Shown in pieces: positions 24,336-31,467 of a stretch of DNA of 42,680 nucleotides. How positions within the stretch are numbered: the stretch's first letter is position 1; the number at the start of each line of letters is the position of its first letter. The position numbers and the translations under genes are program-made. Source of the stretch: Subtercola sp. Z020 (GTDB lineage: Bacteria > Actinomycetota > Actinomycetes > Actinomycetales > Microbacteriaceae); contig NZ_PSTT01000003.1 of the NCBI RefSeq assembly GCF_002931235.1, forward strand, positions 1 through 42,680. Direction: 5' to 3'. The notes beneath the pieces are model-generated. The model searched no databases. It was not told the origin of the DNA and saw only the letters and a program-made list of their open reading frames with translations.

Positions 24336-25307
24336 CTAGTTCTCCGCTCTCCCGGCCTCCGCGCGGCGCGCGGGAGCCTGCGGGTCGGCGCTCCAGGCGA
24401 CACCGAGGGCGAACAGCGTCGAGACGCCGTAGTGCTCCATCGCGGCTGCGACGCGCCGGCGCCCCGTTCGCGGGTTGATGCCGAGGCGCCGGGAGGCGGT
24501 GTCGAGGGTCACGCCCTGCCGCATGAGTGTCAGCAGGGGGCTCCAGACCGTGTCGACGTCCTCGGCCGGGTCTGCCCGCTGCCAGAGCGATTCGAAGTAC
24601 GACAGGGCCATCGCCCCGAGAGCCGCGCTCTGCACTCCGAGCGCCCCCGTGGGCAGGCCCTCACCCCACGCGAAGGGCACGCCGAGAAAGTCGCCATCGA
24701 CCCAGAACCAGCTCGCGGGGGAGTCCAGCAGGCGAAACTGCACGCCGGATCGGCGGTAGTAATCCATCCGGGCCTGAACGAGCGCGTCGTCGGCCGCGCC
24801 GGTCGGGATGATGACGCGCACGGCGTCTTTTGCGGCCAGGGCTCGGCCGAACCGCTCGGCGCGGTCGGGTTCACTGAGCGAGAACCTGTCGACGTCGGGC
24901 AGTACTCCGTTCAGGGTGCCCGTGCCCTGGCGTGCCATCTCGTACCAGACATCTTCGCTGGCGTAGCGCCCGTGACGCCTGACCATCGGGAGGGTCTCGG
25001 TCGTGGCCTCGCCGACAGACCAGTGTCGCAGCATTTCGGGGAGATCGTCGACGGTCTCATCCATCTGGCTCAGCGCCCGGAGCGAGTCGCGTCTGAGCTC
25101 GGCCGAACGCTGCGAGATGAACCCGGCCACCCAGACCGACGGGTTCACGTAGGTGAGATCGTCGCCCTCACCGCCGAGCATCCCTCGCGCGCGAAGGTCG
25201 TGCACCGTGGCGCGCGTCTCTAGCACGCTGAGATGCGTCAGCGTGCCCATCTCGTCGACGGTCGCGGGGCGCCCTCGGTAGATAGCGGCCAGAACATCAT
25301 CGAGCAT
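24336..25307 (-). CDS. Helix-turn-helix regulator, TrmB-like N-terminus and LuxR-like C-terminus
   Basis: This 323-residue cytoplasmic regulator has an N-terminal winged-helix-like segment (VDEMGTLTHLSVLETRATVHDLRARGML, residues 17-44), a middle alpha/beta domain and a C-terminal LuxR-like helix-turn-helix (GVTLDTASRRLGINPRTGRRRVAAAMEHYGV). This three-part layout recurs in actinobacterial LuxR-type regulators that lack a receiver domain. The ATG at 25307 has GAGGG seven bases upstream and GATACT as a likely -10. No target gene is obvious. It is convergent with the lipoprotein gene. Confidence 0.82.
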   Translation of the reverse strand: MLDDVLAAIYRGRPATVDEMGTLTHLSVLETRATVHDLRARGMLGGEGDDLTYVNPSVWVAGFISQRSAELRRDSLRALSQMDETVDDLPEMLRHWSVGEATTETLPMVRRHGRYASEDVWYEMARQGTGTLNGVLPDVDRFSLSEPDRAERFGRALAAKDAVRVIIPTGAADDALVQARMDYYRRSGVQFRLLDSPASWFWVDGDFLGVPFAWGEGLPTGALGVQSAALGAMALSYFESLWQRADPAEDVDTVWSPLLTLMRQGVTLDTASRRLGINPRTGRRRVAAAMEHYGVSTLFALGVAWSADPQAPARRAEAGRAEN

Positions 25308-25380
25308 GTTCTGCCCTCGAGAGTATCACCTGACCAGCGTACATTTCGGCGCACCGTTCACCCGCTCCGCACAGGTCACT

Positions 25381-25416
25381 GGCGTCTCGCAGTTCATCGG
25401 CGTCGCGCAGTTCATC
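25381..25416. repeat. 18-bp tandem repeat
   Basis: GGCGTCTCGCAGTTCATC and GGCGTCGCGCAGTTCATC follow each other with one mismatch, then a partial third unit GGCTTCGG. They lie in the 159-bp gap downstream of the single-pass membrane protein gene and upstream of the LuxR-like gene, which otherwise shows only a GC-rich palindrome at 25441-25455. Confidence 0.7.
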
Positions 25417-25466
25417 GGCTTCGGGGAAGGGGAGTGGATGCCGCGCGCCGCGCGGTCGCGGAGCGG

Positions 25467-26237
25467 TCAGCCGGCCGCGACGAAGACGACGACCTCCCGG
25501 TTGGTGCGGTCGTAGACGAACTGCAGTGCTGCGGGAGCCGGGAAGGCCGACCGCAGCTCGTCGGGGGAGCCTTCGGCATCGGGCCTGAACTGCACGATCG
25601 CCGGGAACCCTCCCGCGGCGCACCCGCCGACCGCCTGGCCGGAGAACGAATCCGAGGTGGCGGCCACCATGTTCGCTTCGCTGTAGATGCTGAGGCAGTC
25701 GTCGTTCTCGTCGCTGCTCATCGCGAAGAACCCCGTTCTGCTCACGACCGCCCGCAGCCCGTGGAACTGCTCGAAACCGAACACGTCGTCGGTCCCGGCG
25801 AAGAAGGCGGGGGTCGTGAAGTCGCTGTCGAGAGACAGCCGCGCCACCTGTCTGGCGCCGGCCTGGAACGGATCGACCTGCACCCGTGGAACGAGGATGA
25901 CCGCCGCCAGCACGCTCGTCGCGACGAGTGTCGCGCCGACACCGATGAGCACGCTCGACCGACGAGCCCGGCGCGTGGCCCGGTAGAGCCTCAGCGGCCG
26001 GCTAGGGGCCTGCTCGACCGGGTCGGTTCGCGGGTCGGTGTCGGCCGCGGTGGGCGGTGCGGGATGCTCGGCTACCGCGAGCGGTGTCGCTTCGGGCTGG
26101 GGCGGCGCCTGGGCGAGCTTCTTCGCCCCCTCGAGGTCTCGAAGTCGGCGCCAGGCGACGGGATCGTCGTGCAGGTCGGGAGCTGGGCCGTACGCCCTCC
26201 TGCGGAGGGCCTCGATCTCCTCATCGTTCGCCTCCAC
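25467..26237 (-). CDS. Single-pass membrane protein of unknown function
   Basis: This 256-residue protein begins VEANDEEIEALRRRAYGPAP, a conserved-looking acidic start seen in Microbacteriaceae membrane proteins. It has a cytoplasmic Pro-rich stretch, one transmembrane helix (SSVLIGVGATLVATSVLAAV, about residues 115-135) and an exported C-terminal domain with Cys in DDCLSIYSEA and GGCAAGG that could form a disulfide. The GTG at 26237 follows GGGAGGGGGAGAG; the longer in-frame ATG at 26294 lacks such a site. The function is unknown; a role in sensing at the envelope is conceivable. Confidence 0.72.
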   Translation of the reverse strand: MEANDEEIEALRRRAYGPAPDLHDDPVAWRRLRDLEGAKKLAQAPPQPEATPLAVAEHPAPPTAADTDPRTDPVEQAPSRPLRLYRATRRARRSSVLIGVGATLVATSVLAAVILVPRVQVDPFQAGARQVARLSLDSDFTTPAFFAGTDDVFGFEQFHGLRAVVSRTGFFAMSSDENDDCLSIYSEANMVAATSDSFSGQAVGGCAAGGFPAIVQFRPDAEGSPDELRSAFPAPAALQFVYDRTNREVVVFVAAG

Positions 26238-26401
26238 CGACTCTCCCCCTCCCAGACGTCCTGCCGACGAGTCTACGGAGGCCTCGCGGAGCATCCGCGA
26301 GGCGGGTCTTCTGCGCGACAGGTCTTAGGTCTTCCCCGAGTTCACCGCGCGGCAGTGACCCCGTCATCTGCTGTTCGCCTGACGAGGGCAGGCTGAACCC
26401 T

Positions 26402-28657
26402 ATGATGAAGTCCGCTCCACGCCCGCTCGCTCTCGCCGCCGCATCCGCTCTCGTGCTCGTCGGTCTGTTCGCCGTTCCGGCTGCTGCCACTGCCGCCGCT
26501 GATCCGGCACCCGCCTCGCTGCGCATCAACGAGATCGAGACCGACGGCAGCCCCGACTGGGTCGAGCTGATCAACATCGGCGCCGAGTCGCTCGACGTCT
26601 CGGGCTACAAGCTCACCGGTCGCGCGAACGAGGTCACGATGACCCTGCCGAGCGACACGGTCATCGGTGCGGGCGCCGTGTACGTGGCCGAGGGCGGCGA
26701 CTTCAAGCTGAAGAAGAACGACCTGCTGAGCCTGTACGCCGCAGACGGAGCGACGCTGCTCGACTCCTACGAGTGGGGCGACGCGCACCTCGACACCTTC
26801 GGCCGCGAGCCGAACGGTACCGGCGACTTCGTGCAGCAGGCCGCGCCCTCGAAGGGCGAGCTCAACCCCGAGCCGAGCTCCGACCCCACCGACCCCACCG
26901 ACCCGACCGACCCCACCGACCCGGGCGACGCGTGGAAGTCGATCACGCTGAACGAGATCACCTCGGCGAACGACGACCCCCACCACGACGCCTTTGAGCT
27001 CGCGAACACGGGCGATGTGGATGTCGACGTGGCCGGCTGGCAGCAGACCGACAGCAGCAGCAACCCGGCTCCGATCGATGCGCCGAACGGCACCGTCGTG
27101 CCCGCCCACGGCTACCTCGAGCTGCTCTCGAACCAGGGGCTGAGCTCGGGCGGAGACTCGGTCAAGCTCTACCTCGCCGACGGTTCCACCATCGTCGACA
27201 CCGCCAGCTGGGGCGACAACGACGCGCAACCCGGATCGTGGTCGCGCTGCGCCGACGCCACCGGAACCTGGGTGCACACCGCCGAAGCCAGCTGGGGCGC
27301 GTCGAACGCCGCCGCCTGCGCCGGCCAGATCATCCCGCCGAGCACGCCCGTCGACCCGGTCGACTGCCAGACCGAGCTGCCCTCGGGCAGCGGCCCGGCG
27401 ATCGCCGGCGGCCTGGCGTGGCCCGGCAGCCAGACCGCGACCGTCTCCGACGAGGAGTGCGAGTTCGTGACGCCTCTCTCGGGTCAGGATGTCTCGGGCC
27501 TCGACATCGACCCGAGCGCACCGAGGGTGATGTGGGCCGTGAAGAACAAGAGCCACCTCTACCGGCTCGTCAAGACGGATGCCGGTCTCTGGGTTCCCGA
27601 CACCGCGAACGACTGGGCTGCCGGGAAGGTGCTCGTGTTCCCGGATGGCGGCGGCCAGCCCGACTCGGAGGGTGTGACCGTCGGCCCCGACGGTTCGCTC
27701 TACGTCACCACCGAGCGCGACAACGCGGCCAGCGGCATCCCGCTCGACAGCGTGCTGCGCTTCGACCCGAGCGAAGCCGGAACGACCCTGCACCCCACCG
27801 CGCAGTGGGTGCTCACGGCTGACCTCTCCGACGTGATCAGCACCGAGGGGAGCGCCGACGCCAACCTGGGCTTCGAGGGCATCACGTGGGTTCCCGACGC
27901 GTACCTCACCGCGAATGCCTTCGTCGACCAGAGCACTGGCTCGGCCTACGATCCCACCGACTACCCCGATCACGGCACGGGCCTCTACTTCGCCGCGCTG
28001 GAGAAGAACGGCCACCTCTACGCGTACGCCCTGAACGCCGACGGCACCTTCCACCGGGTCGGTTCGGTCGACACCGGCCTGCCGATGGTGCAGGAGACGC
28101 AGTGGGATGCCGACCTGCAGCGCATCTGGGCCGTGGCCGACAATTCCTCGGCCGGTTCGGCGACCCTGCTGAAGATCAGTGCCGACGGCGCGATCGTGGT
28201 CGACCGCATCTACGACCGGCCGACCGGTCTGCCCGACAACAACAACGAGGGCTTCGCCGTCGCGCCGAGTTCGACCTGCGTCGACGGTGTCAGGGAGGTC
28301 ATCCGCTCCGACGACGGCAACAACGGCGGTCACTCGCTCTGGTCGGGCACCCTCTCGTGCGACCTCGCGCTCGGCGCGCAGGGACCGGTGCCGCCGGTCG
28401 ACCCGCAGCCCGGTACGCCGACGCCGACCCCCACGCCCACGCCCGGCCCCTCGACCCCGGCGGGTGGCGGGTCGACCCCGCCGGGCGCCGGTTCCGCCCC
28501 GGCGGGCAACGGATCGGCCCCCGCTGGCACCGGCTCGTCACCGGCCGGCCTCGCCTCGACCGGTACGGCGCCGCTGCCCTGGCTCGCGTTCGGAGCCGCG
28601 CTGATGCTGCTCGGCGCCGCCACCGCGCTGCTCCGCCGCTCTCGCCGCCGAGCCTGA
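26402..28657 (+). CDS. Sortase-anchored lamin-tail-domain surface protein with phytase-esterase-like propeller
   Basis: This 751-residue exported protein has a Sec signal (hydrophobic core ALAAASALVLVGLFAVPAAA). Two lamin-tail domains follow: about 36-150, from RINEIETDGSPDWVELINIG, and about 180-310, from LNEITSANDDPHHDAFELAN, separated by a (DPT)n linker. Residues about 350-640 form a beta-propeller-like domain of the phytase-esterase type (DVSGLDIDPSAPRVMWAVKN, PDSEGVTVGPDGSLYVTTE, LGFEGITWVP). The C-terminus has a Pro/Thr/Gly linker, the sortase motif LASTG, a hydrophobic segment and RRSRRRA. LAxTG-type signals are typical of actinobacterial class E sortases. It is probably covalently wall-anchored. 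The start is ATG 26402 or 26405. Confidence 0.88.
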   Translation: MMKSAPRPLALAAASALVLVGLFAVPAAATAAADPAPASLRINEIETDGSPDWVELINIGAESLDVSGYKLTGRANEVTMTLPSDTVIGAGAVYVAEGGDFKLKKNDLLSLYAADGATLLDSYEWGDAHLDTFGREPNGTGDFVQQAAPSKGELNPEPSSDPTDPTDPTDPTDPGDAWKSITLNEITSANDDPHHDAFELANTGDVDVDVAGWQQTDSSSNPAPIDAPNGTVVPAHGYLELLSNQGLSSGGDSVKLYLADGSTIVDTASWGDNDAQPGSWSRCADATGTWVHTAEASWGASNAAACAGQIIPPSTPVDPVDCQTELPSGSGPAIAGGLAWPGSQTATVSDEECEFVTPLSGQDVSGLDIDPSAPRVMWAVKNKSHLYRLVKTDAGLWVPDTANDWAAGKVLVFPDGGGQPDSEGVTVGPDGSLYVTTERDNAASGIPLDSVLRFDPSEAGTTLHPTAQWVLTADLSDVISTEGSADANLGFEGITWVPDAYLTANAFVDQSTGSAYDPTDYPDHGTGLYFAALEKNGHLYAYALNADGTFHRVGSVDTGLPMVQETQWDADLQRIWAVADNSSAGSATLLKISADGAIVVDRIYDRPTGLPDNNNEGFAVAPSSTCVDGVREVIRSDDGNNGGHSLWSGTLSCDLALGAQGPVPPVDPQPGTPTPTPTPTPGPSTPAGGGSTPPGAGSAPAGNGSAPAGTGSSPAGLASTGTAPLPWLAFGAALMLLGAATALLRRSRRRA

Positions 28658-28660
28658 GCG

Positions 28661-29254
28661 TCAGGCTGTCGGCGAGGCCAGCCGCCGAGCCGCATCGACG
28701 ACGAACCGGCGTCGCCGGTCGCGTTCCCGCAGGTCGTCTGGTGCGGCACCGGTGACCATCTCGGCGAGCTGGGGCACGGTCTGCCACCACGCGGCGAGGG
28801 CGATCAGTGCGAACACGAGATGCGCCGGGTCGAGGTCGGCGTCGAGGCGGCCCTCCAGCTGGGCGGCGGCGAAACGGGAGACCTTCTCGCGGTAGTGCGC
28901 TGTGCGCCCTAGAGCGTCAACGGGCGGGCCGCCCTGCAGCCCCTCCCATTGCAGGAGGCGGCCGAGCTCGGGATGGGCGGCGTGGTAGTCATAGGTCGCA
29001 CCGGCGAACTCGCCGATGTCTGACAGGCTCACCCCGGTGAGCGCCACGGCAGACGCGAGGCGCTCCAATTCGGTGGCCAGCACCAGCTCCCAGAGAGCTC
29101 TCTTGTCGCCGAAGTAGCTGTACAGCCGCTCCTTGTTCACTCCGGCGCGCTCGGCGATGGATCCCACGGTCGTTCCGTCGAGGCCCCGGGCGGCGAACTC
29201 CGCCAGCGCCGCCTCGCGGAGTCTGCGGCGCGTTCCTTCGGTATCCCATGCCAT
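28661..29254 (-). CDS. TetR-family repressor
   Basis: This 197-residue regulator has a TetR helix-turn-helix (RRRLREAALAEFAARGLDGTTVGSIAERAGVNKERLYSYFGDKRAL, residues 8-53) and a helical ligand domain with a Trp-rich AAWWQTVPQLAEM segment. The stop codon is three bases from that of the convergent surface-protein gene. The ATG at 29254 follows TAACCT with a seven-base spacer, so it is probably leaderless. An operator palindrome abuts that box, and the SDR gene at 29356 is divergent. Confidence 0.92.
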   Translation of the reverse strand: MAWDTEGTRRRLREAALAEFAARGLDGTTVGSIAERAGVNKERLYSYFGDKRALWELVLATELERLASAVALTGVSLSDIGEFAGATYDYHAAHPELGRLLQWEGLQGGPPVDALGRTAHYREKVSRFAAAQLEGRLDADLDPAHLVFALIALAAWWQTVPQLAEMVTGAAPDDLRERDRRRRFVVDAARRLASPTA

Positions 29255-29331
29255 GCAAGACAGGTTACCAACGCTGCGGTTGGAATCAGCTTCGTGGGGA
29301 GTAAGGTACCAGCTACCAACTACATCGTTGG
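29255..29331. promoter_or_regulatory. Two CCAAC-N6-GTTGG operators
   Basis: CCAAC-GCTGCG-GTTGG (29268-29283) and CCAAC-TACATC-GTTGG (29316-29331) have identical arms and spacer length, centred 48 bp apart between the divergent TetR and SDR genes. The first abuts the leaderless tetR -10 (TAACCT, minus strand 29262-29267). A half-site GTTGG follows at 29334-29338. They are strong candidates for the TetR binding sites. Confidence 0.8.
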
Positions 29332-29355
29332 AGTTGGAGAAAAGGTGGAATCCAC

Positions 29356-30114
29356 ATGGAACAGACGGATCGTCTCGCTGCAGAATCCCGCTCGCCCGAG
29401 CCCGGCACGGTTGCCTTGGTCACGGGGGCCAACAGCGGCATCGGGTTCGCCGTCGCTCGGCAACTGCTCGAACACGGGGTGACCGTGTGGATCGGTTCGC
29501 GCGATCTCGCCAACGGCGAGCGTGCCGCCAGCGACCTCGGCCCGGCCGCGCATGCCGTGCAGCTCGACGTCACCGACCCGTCATCCGTGGCAGCGGCGGC
29601 AGCGACAGTCGGCCGGCTCGACATTCTTGTGAACAACGCGGGCGTGAACCCCGGCGGCGAAGACATCACCGCCACATCGCTCGAGCAACTGCGCGCCGCC
29701 TATGAGACCAACGTCTTCGGCCTCATCGGCGTGACACAGGGCTTCCTCCCTGCGCTGCGACGCTCGACCCACCCCCGCATCGTCAACGTGTCGAGCGGCA
29801 CCGGCTCTCTGGCCTGGAACAGTGGCCCCAACCCGCAGTTCGACTGGGAACGCGTACAGGGCGGCGGACTCGCCTACCGCAGCTCGAAGACCGCCGTCAA
29901 CGCCGTCACCCTGCTCACCGCTCAGGCGCTCGGCAGCGCCTTCAAGGTCAACGCCCTCGCCCCGGGCCTTCGCCGCACCAACCTCGTCGCCGGTATGACC
30001 GTCGGGGGAGACCCGACAGAGGCGGCCACAGGCGTCGTTCGCCTCGCGCTCCTCCCCGACGACGGGCCCACGGGAGCACTCTGGTCCTGGGATGGCACCC
30101 GCGCACCCTGGTGA
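29356..30114 (+). CDS. Short-chain dehydrogenase/reductase (SDR)
   Basis: This 252-residue NAD(P)-dependent oxidoreductase has VALVTGANSGIGFAVAR (cofactor loop, residues 19-35), LDILVNNAGVNPG, the catalytic Ser in IVNVSSGTG and YRSSK (Tyr and Lys). AAAAGGTGG gives a ribosome-binding site seven bases before the ATG. The substrate is unknown. It is divergent from a TetR gene and preceded by two shared operators, so it is likely inducible by the repressor's ligand. Confidence 0.94.
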   Translation: MEQTDRLAAESRSPEPGTVALVTGANSGIGFAVARQLLEHGVTVWIGSRDLANGERAASDLGPAAHAVQLDVTDPSSVAAAAATVGRLDILVNNAGVNPGGEDITATSLEQLRAAYETNVFGLIGVTQGFLPALRRSTHPRIVNVSSGTGSLAWNSGPNPQFDWERVQGGGLAYRSSKTAVNAVTLLTAQALGSAFKVNALAPGLRRTNLVAGMTVGGDPTEAATGVVRLALLPDDGPTGALWSWDGTRAPW

Positions 30115-30134
30115 CCCCGTTCACCTCGCTGCCG

Positions 30135-30151
30135 ATCGCCACGAAGGCGAT
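30135..30151. terminator. Candidate bidirectional terminator
   Basis: ATCGCC-ACGAA-GGCGAT forms a perfect six-base-pair hairpin in the 43-bp gap between the converging SDR and VOC genes, and CCCCGT/ACGGGG on either side can extend it. There is no U tract. Confidence 0.5.
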
Positions 30152-30157
30152 GAGCGG

Positions 30158-30538
30158 TCACGGGGCCGGACGGGAGAAGAGGTTGACGAGGTTGCCGTCG
30201 GGGTCGCGAAAGAGTGTCGACCGGTTTCCCCACGGCATGGTCGTCGGCGGCAGCACGATGTCGTCGAGCACATTCTGCAGGCGTGCGAATTCTGCGTCGA
30301 CGTCGGTCACGACGAACTCGATGATGATCGAATCGTTGCTGGCCGGACGCGGCGCGGAGTCGCCGAGCATCGCGACGGTCTCGGTGCTCGCGACCGCGAC
30401 CGCCACTTCGCCCGCGGCCGTTCGCAGTTCGGCGAACACCGGCGCAGGCCGCGTGGCCGTGATTACCAGCACCCGCTCGTAGAAGCGGGTGAGCCGGTCT
30501 ACGTCGTTCGTGATGATGCGGATCGATGCGAGGTTCAT
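30158..30538 (-). CDS. VOC/glyoxalase-family protein
   Basis: This 126-residue vicinal-oxygen-chelate protein has the paired beta-alpha-beta-beta-beta units (SIRIITNDVDRLTRFYERVL and IIIEFVVTDVDAEFARLQNV) and the C-terminal FRDPDGNLVNLF with the usual metal-binding Glu replaced by Asn in NLVNLF. The reaction cannot be assigned; family members include glyoxalases, dioxygenases and resistance proteins. The ATG at 30538 follows GGAAGGGAAG. It lies downstream of the YafY regulator gene and behind the palindrome at 30551-30572. Confidence 0.88.
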   Translation of the reverse strand: MNLASIRIITNDVDRLTRFYERVLVITATRPAPVFAELRTAAGEVAVAVASTETVAMLGDSAPRPASNDSIIIEFVVTDVDAEFARLQNVLDDIVLPPTTMPWGNRSTLFRDPDGNLVNLFSRPAP

Positions 30539-30550
30539 GGTCTTCCCTTC

Positions 30551-30572
30551 CGTCTGGCCGCGCGGCCAGACG
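30551..30572. promoter_or_regulatory. Perfect 22-bp palindrome before the VOC gene
   Basis: The 22 bases CGTCTGGCCGC/GCGGCCAGACG are completely self-complementary and stop 12 bases before the VOC start codon, just upstream of its ribosome-binding site on the minus strand. It could be an operator for YafY or a hairpin affecting translation or transcription. Confidence 0.7.
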
Positions 30573-30594
30573 ACTCCATGGTGCACCCACCCGG

Positions 30595-30610
30595 CGACAC
30601 CGTCGTGTCG
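30595..30610 (-). terminator. Hairpin just after the YafY gene
   Basis: CGACAC-CGTC-GTGTCG forms a six-base-pair hairpin starting four bases past the YafY stop codon. Position suggests a terminator, but it could equally be an operator for the VOC gene. Confidence 0.35.
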
Positions 30611-30614
30611 GTGT

Positions 30615-31322
30615 TTACCGCGGGTTCTCACCCAGCCCGACCGCGCGCATCCGCCCCTCGACGATGCCGAGATCAGAGGCTTCGAGCGGTCGACGGGGTG
30701 AGCGCTCTGCGAGCGGTTCCGCTTGGGCGATGCGGTCGCCGCGGAACGCCCGCAGACCATCTCGAAGCCGGCACCACCCGATCAGGTACCAGGTGCCACC
30801 CTTGCCGACGAACCCCATCGGCTCGACATCCCGCACGGTCGCCGCTCCCTCGCGATCGAGGTACGAGAGGCGCAGAACCCGGCCCGTTCGCAGGGCGGCG
30901 GCCAGGTTGTCGGTCGCGCCGCCCGATCCGTCGTCTTCGAGAAGGTGGATGCGGGTGGCGAGCTCTGCTGTCTGCGTGAGGCTCCGAGCATCCAAGACCG
31001 CCACGATCTTTCGCAGGGCGGATGTCGCGGAGGCGCCGAATGGGCTCGTCGTGAGCGTGCCGAGAGCGACCGTCACGGCGAGGGCTTCATCGACCGTGAA
31101 GCCGAGAGGCGCGAGTGTGTGCGCCGCGTTGAGGCAGTAGCCGCCGGTGCGGCCCGGTTCCGCCCAGATCGGCACCCCATTCTGCTGCAGCGCCGACAGG
31201 TCGCGTTCGATGGTTCGCGAACTGACGCCGAACCGCTCGGCGAGCCACCGGGCACTCCTCGGCCGAGGCGACACGGCGCGCAGCTCCTCGACGAGTGCGT
31301 AGAGCCGGTCGGTTCGAGTCAC
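30615..31322 (-). CDS. YafY-type transcriptional regulator (HTH and WYL domains)
   Basis: This 235-residue regulator has an N-terminal helix-turn-helix (RPRSARWLAERFGVSSRTIERDLSALQQNGVPI, residues 20-53) and a WYL domain (VLRLSYLDREGAATVRDVEPMGFVGKGGTWYLIGWCRLRDGLRAFR, residues about 147-193) that binds a ligand. The GTG at 31322 follows TAGTGT-N6, so it is leaderless. Family members often control neighbouring VOC or stress genes; here the VOC gene lies downstream on the same strand and the MFS gene is divergent. Confidence 0.92.
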   Translation of the reverse strand: MTRTDRLYALVEELRAVSPRPRSARWLAERFGVSSRTIERDLSALQQNGVPIWAEPGRTGGYCLNAAHTLAPLGFTVDEALAVTVALGTLTTSPFGASATSALRKIVAVLDARSLTQTAELATRIHLLEDDGSGGATDNLAAALRTGRVLRLSYLDREGAATVRDVEPMGFVGKGGTWYLIGWCRLRDGLRAFRGDRIAQAEPLAERSPRRPLEASDLGIVEGRMRAVGLGENPR

Positions 31323-31355
31323 CCCTCGACACTAGCTCTGCGAGGCGTGGCCTCG
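31323..31355 (-). promoter_or_regulatory. Leaderless yafY promoter and candidate operator
   Basis: On the minus strand TAGTGT (31329-31334) is six bases before the GTG. Upstream, CGAGGC-GTG-GCCTCG (31341-31355) is a perfect palindrome with six-base arms, six bases from the -10 box, a position suited to autoregulation. The remaining gap up to 31467 holds TACGGT (about 31424-31429), a possible -10 for the MFS gene. Confidence 0.6.
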
Positions 31356-31467
31356 GCCCCGGGCGGTGTCGACGAGATCGGCGTGCCTGTCCCTGGCGGG
31401 GTCTGTTTCGCTGTCTCCGGCTGCGCATACGGTGAGGGTCAGCTGCTTCAAGCCCGGGAGGAGTCCG

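Noticed and set aside
25297-25623. Minus-strand frame containing an ELRDAD repeat
   Set aside because: It overlaps the membrane protein gene in another frame, and the repeat is just the 18-bp tandem DNA repeat translated.
26882-26924. DPT-coding repeats as a possible CRISPR or mobile element
   Set aside because: They are an in-frame linker of a surface protein, without spacers.
26342-28333. A 663-codon open frame on the minus strand opposite the lamin-tail gene
   Set aside because: The plus-strand protein has a signal peptide, domains and a sortase motif; the antisense product is an Arg/Gly/Val-rich shadow.
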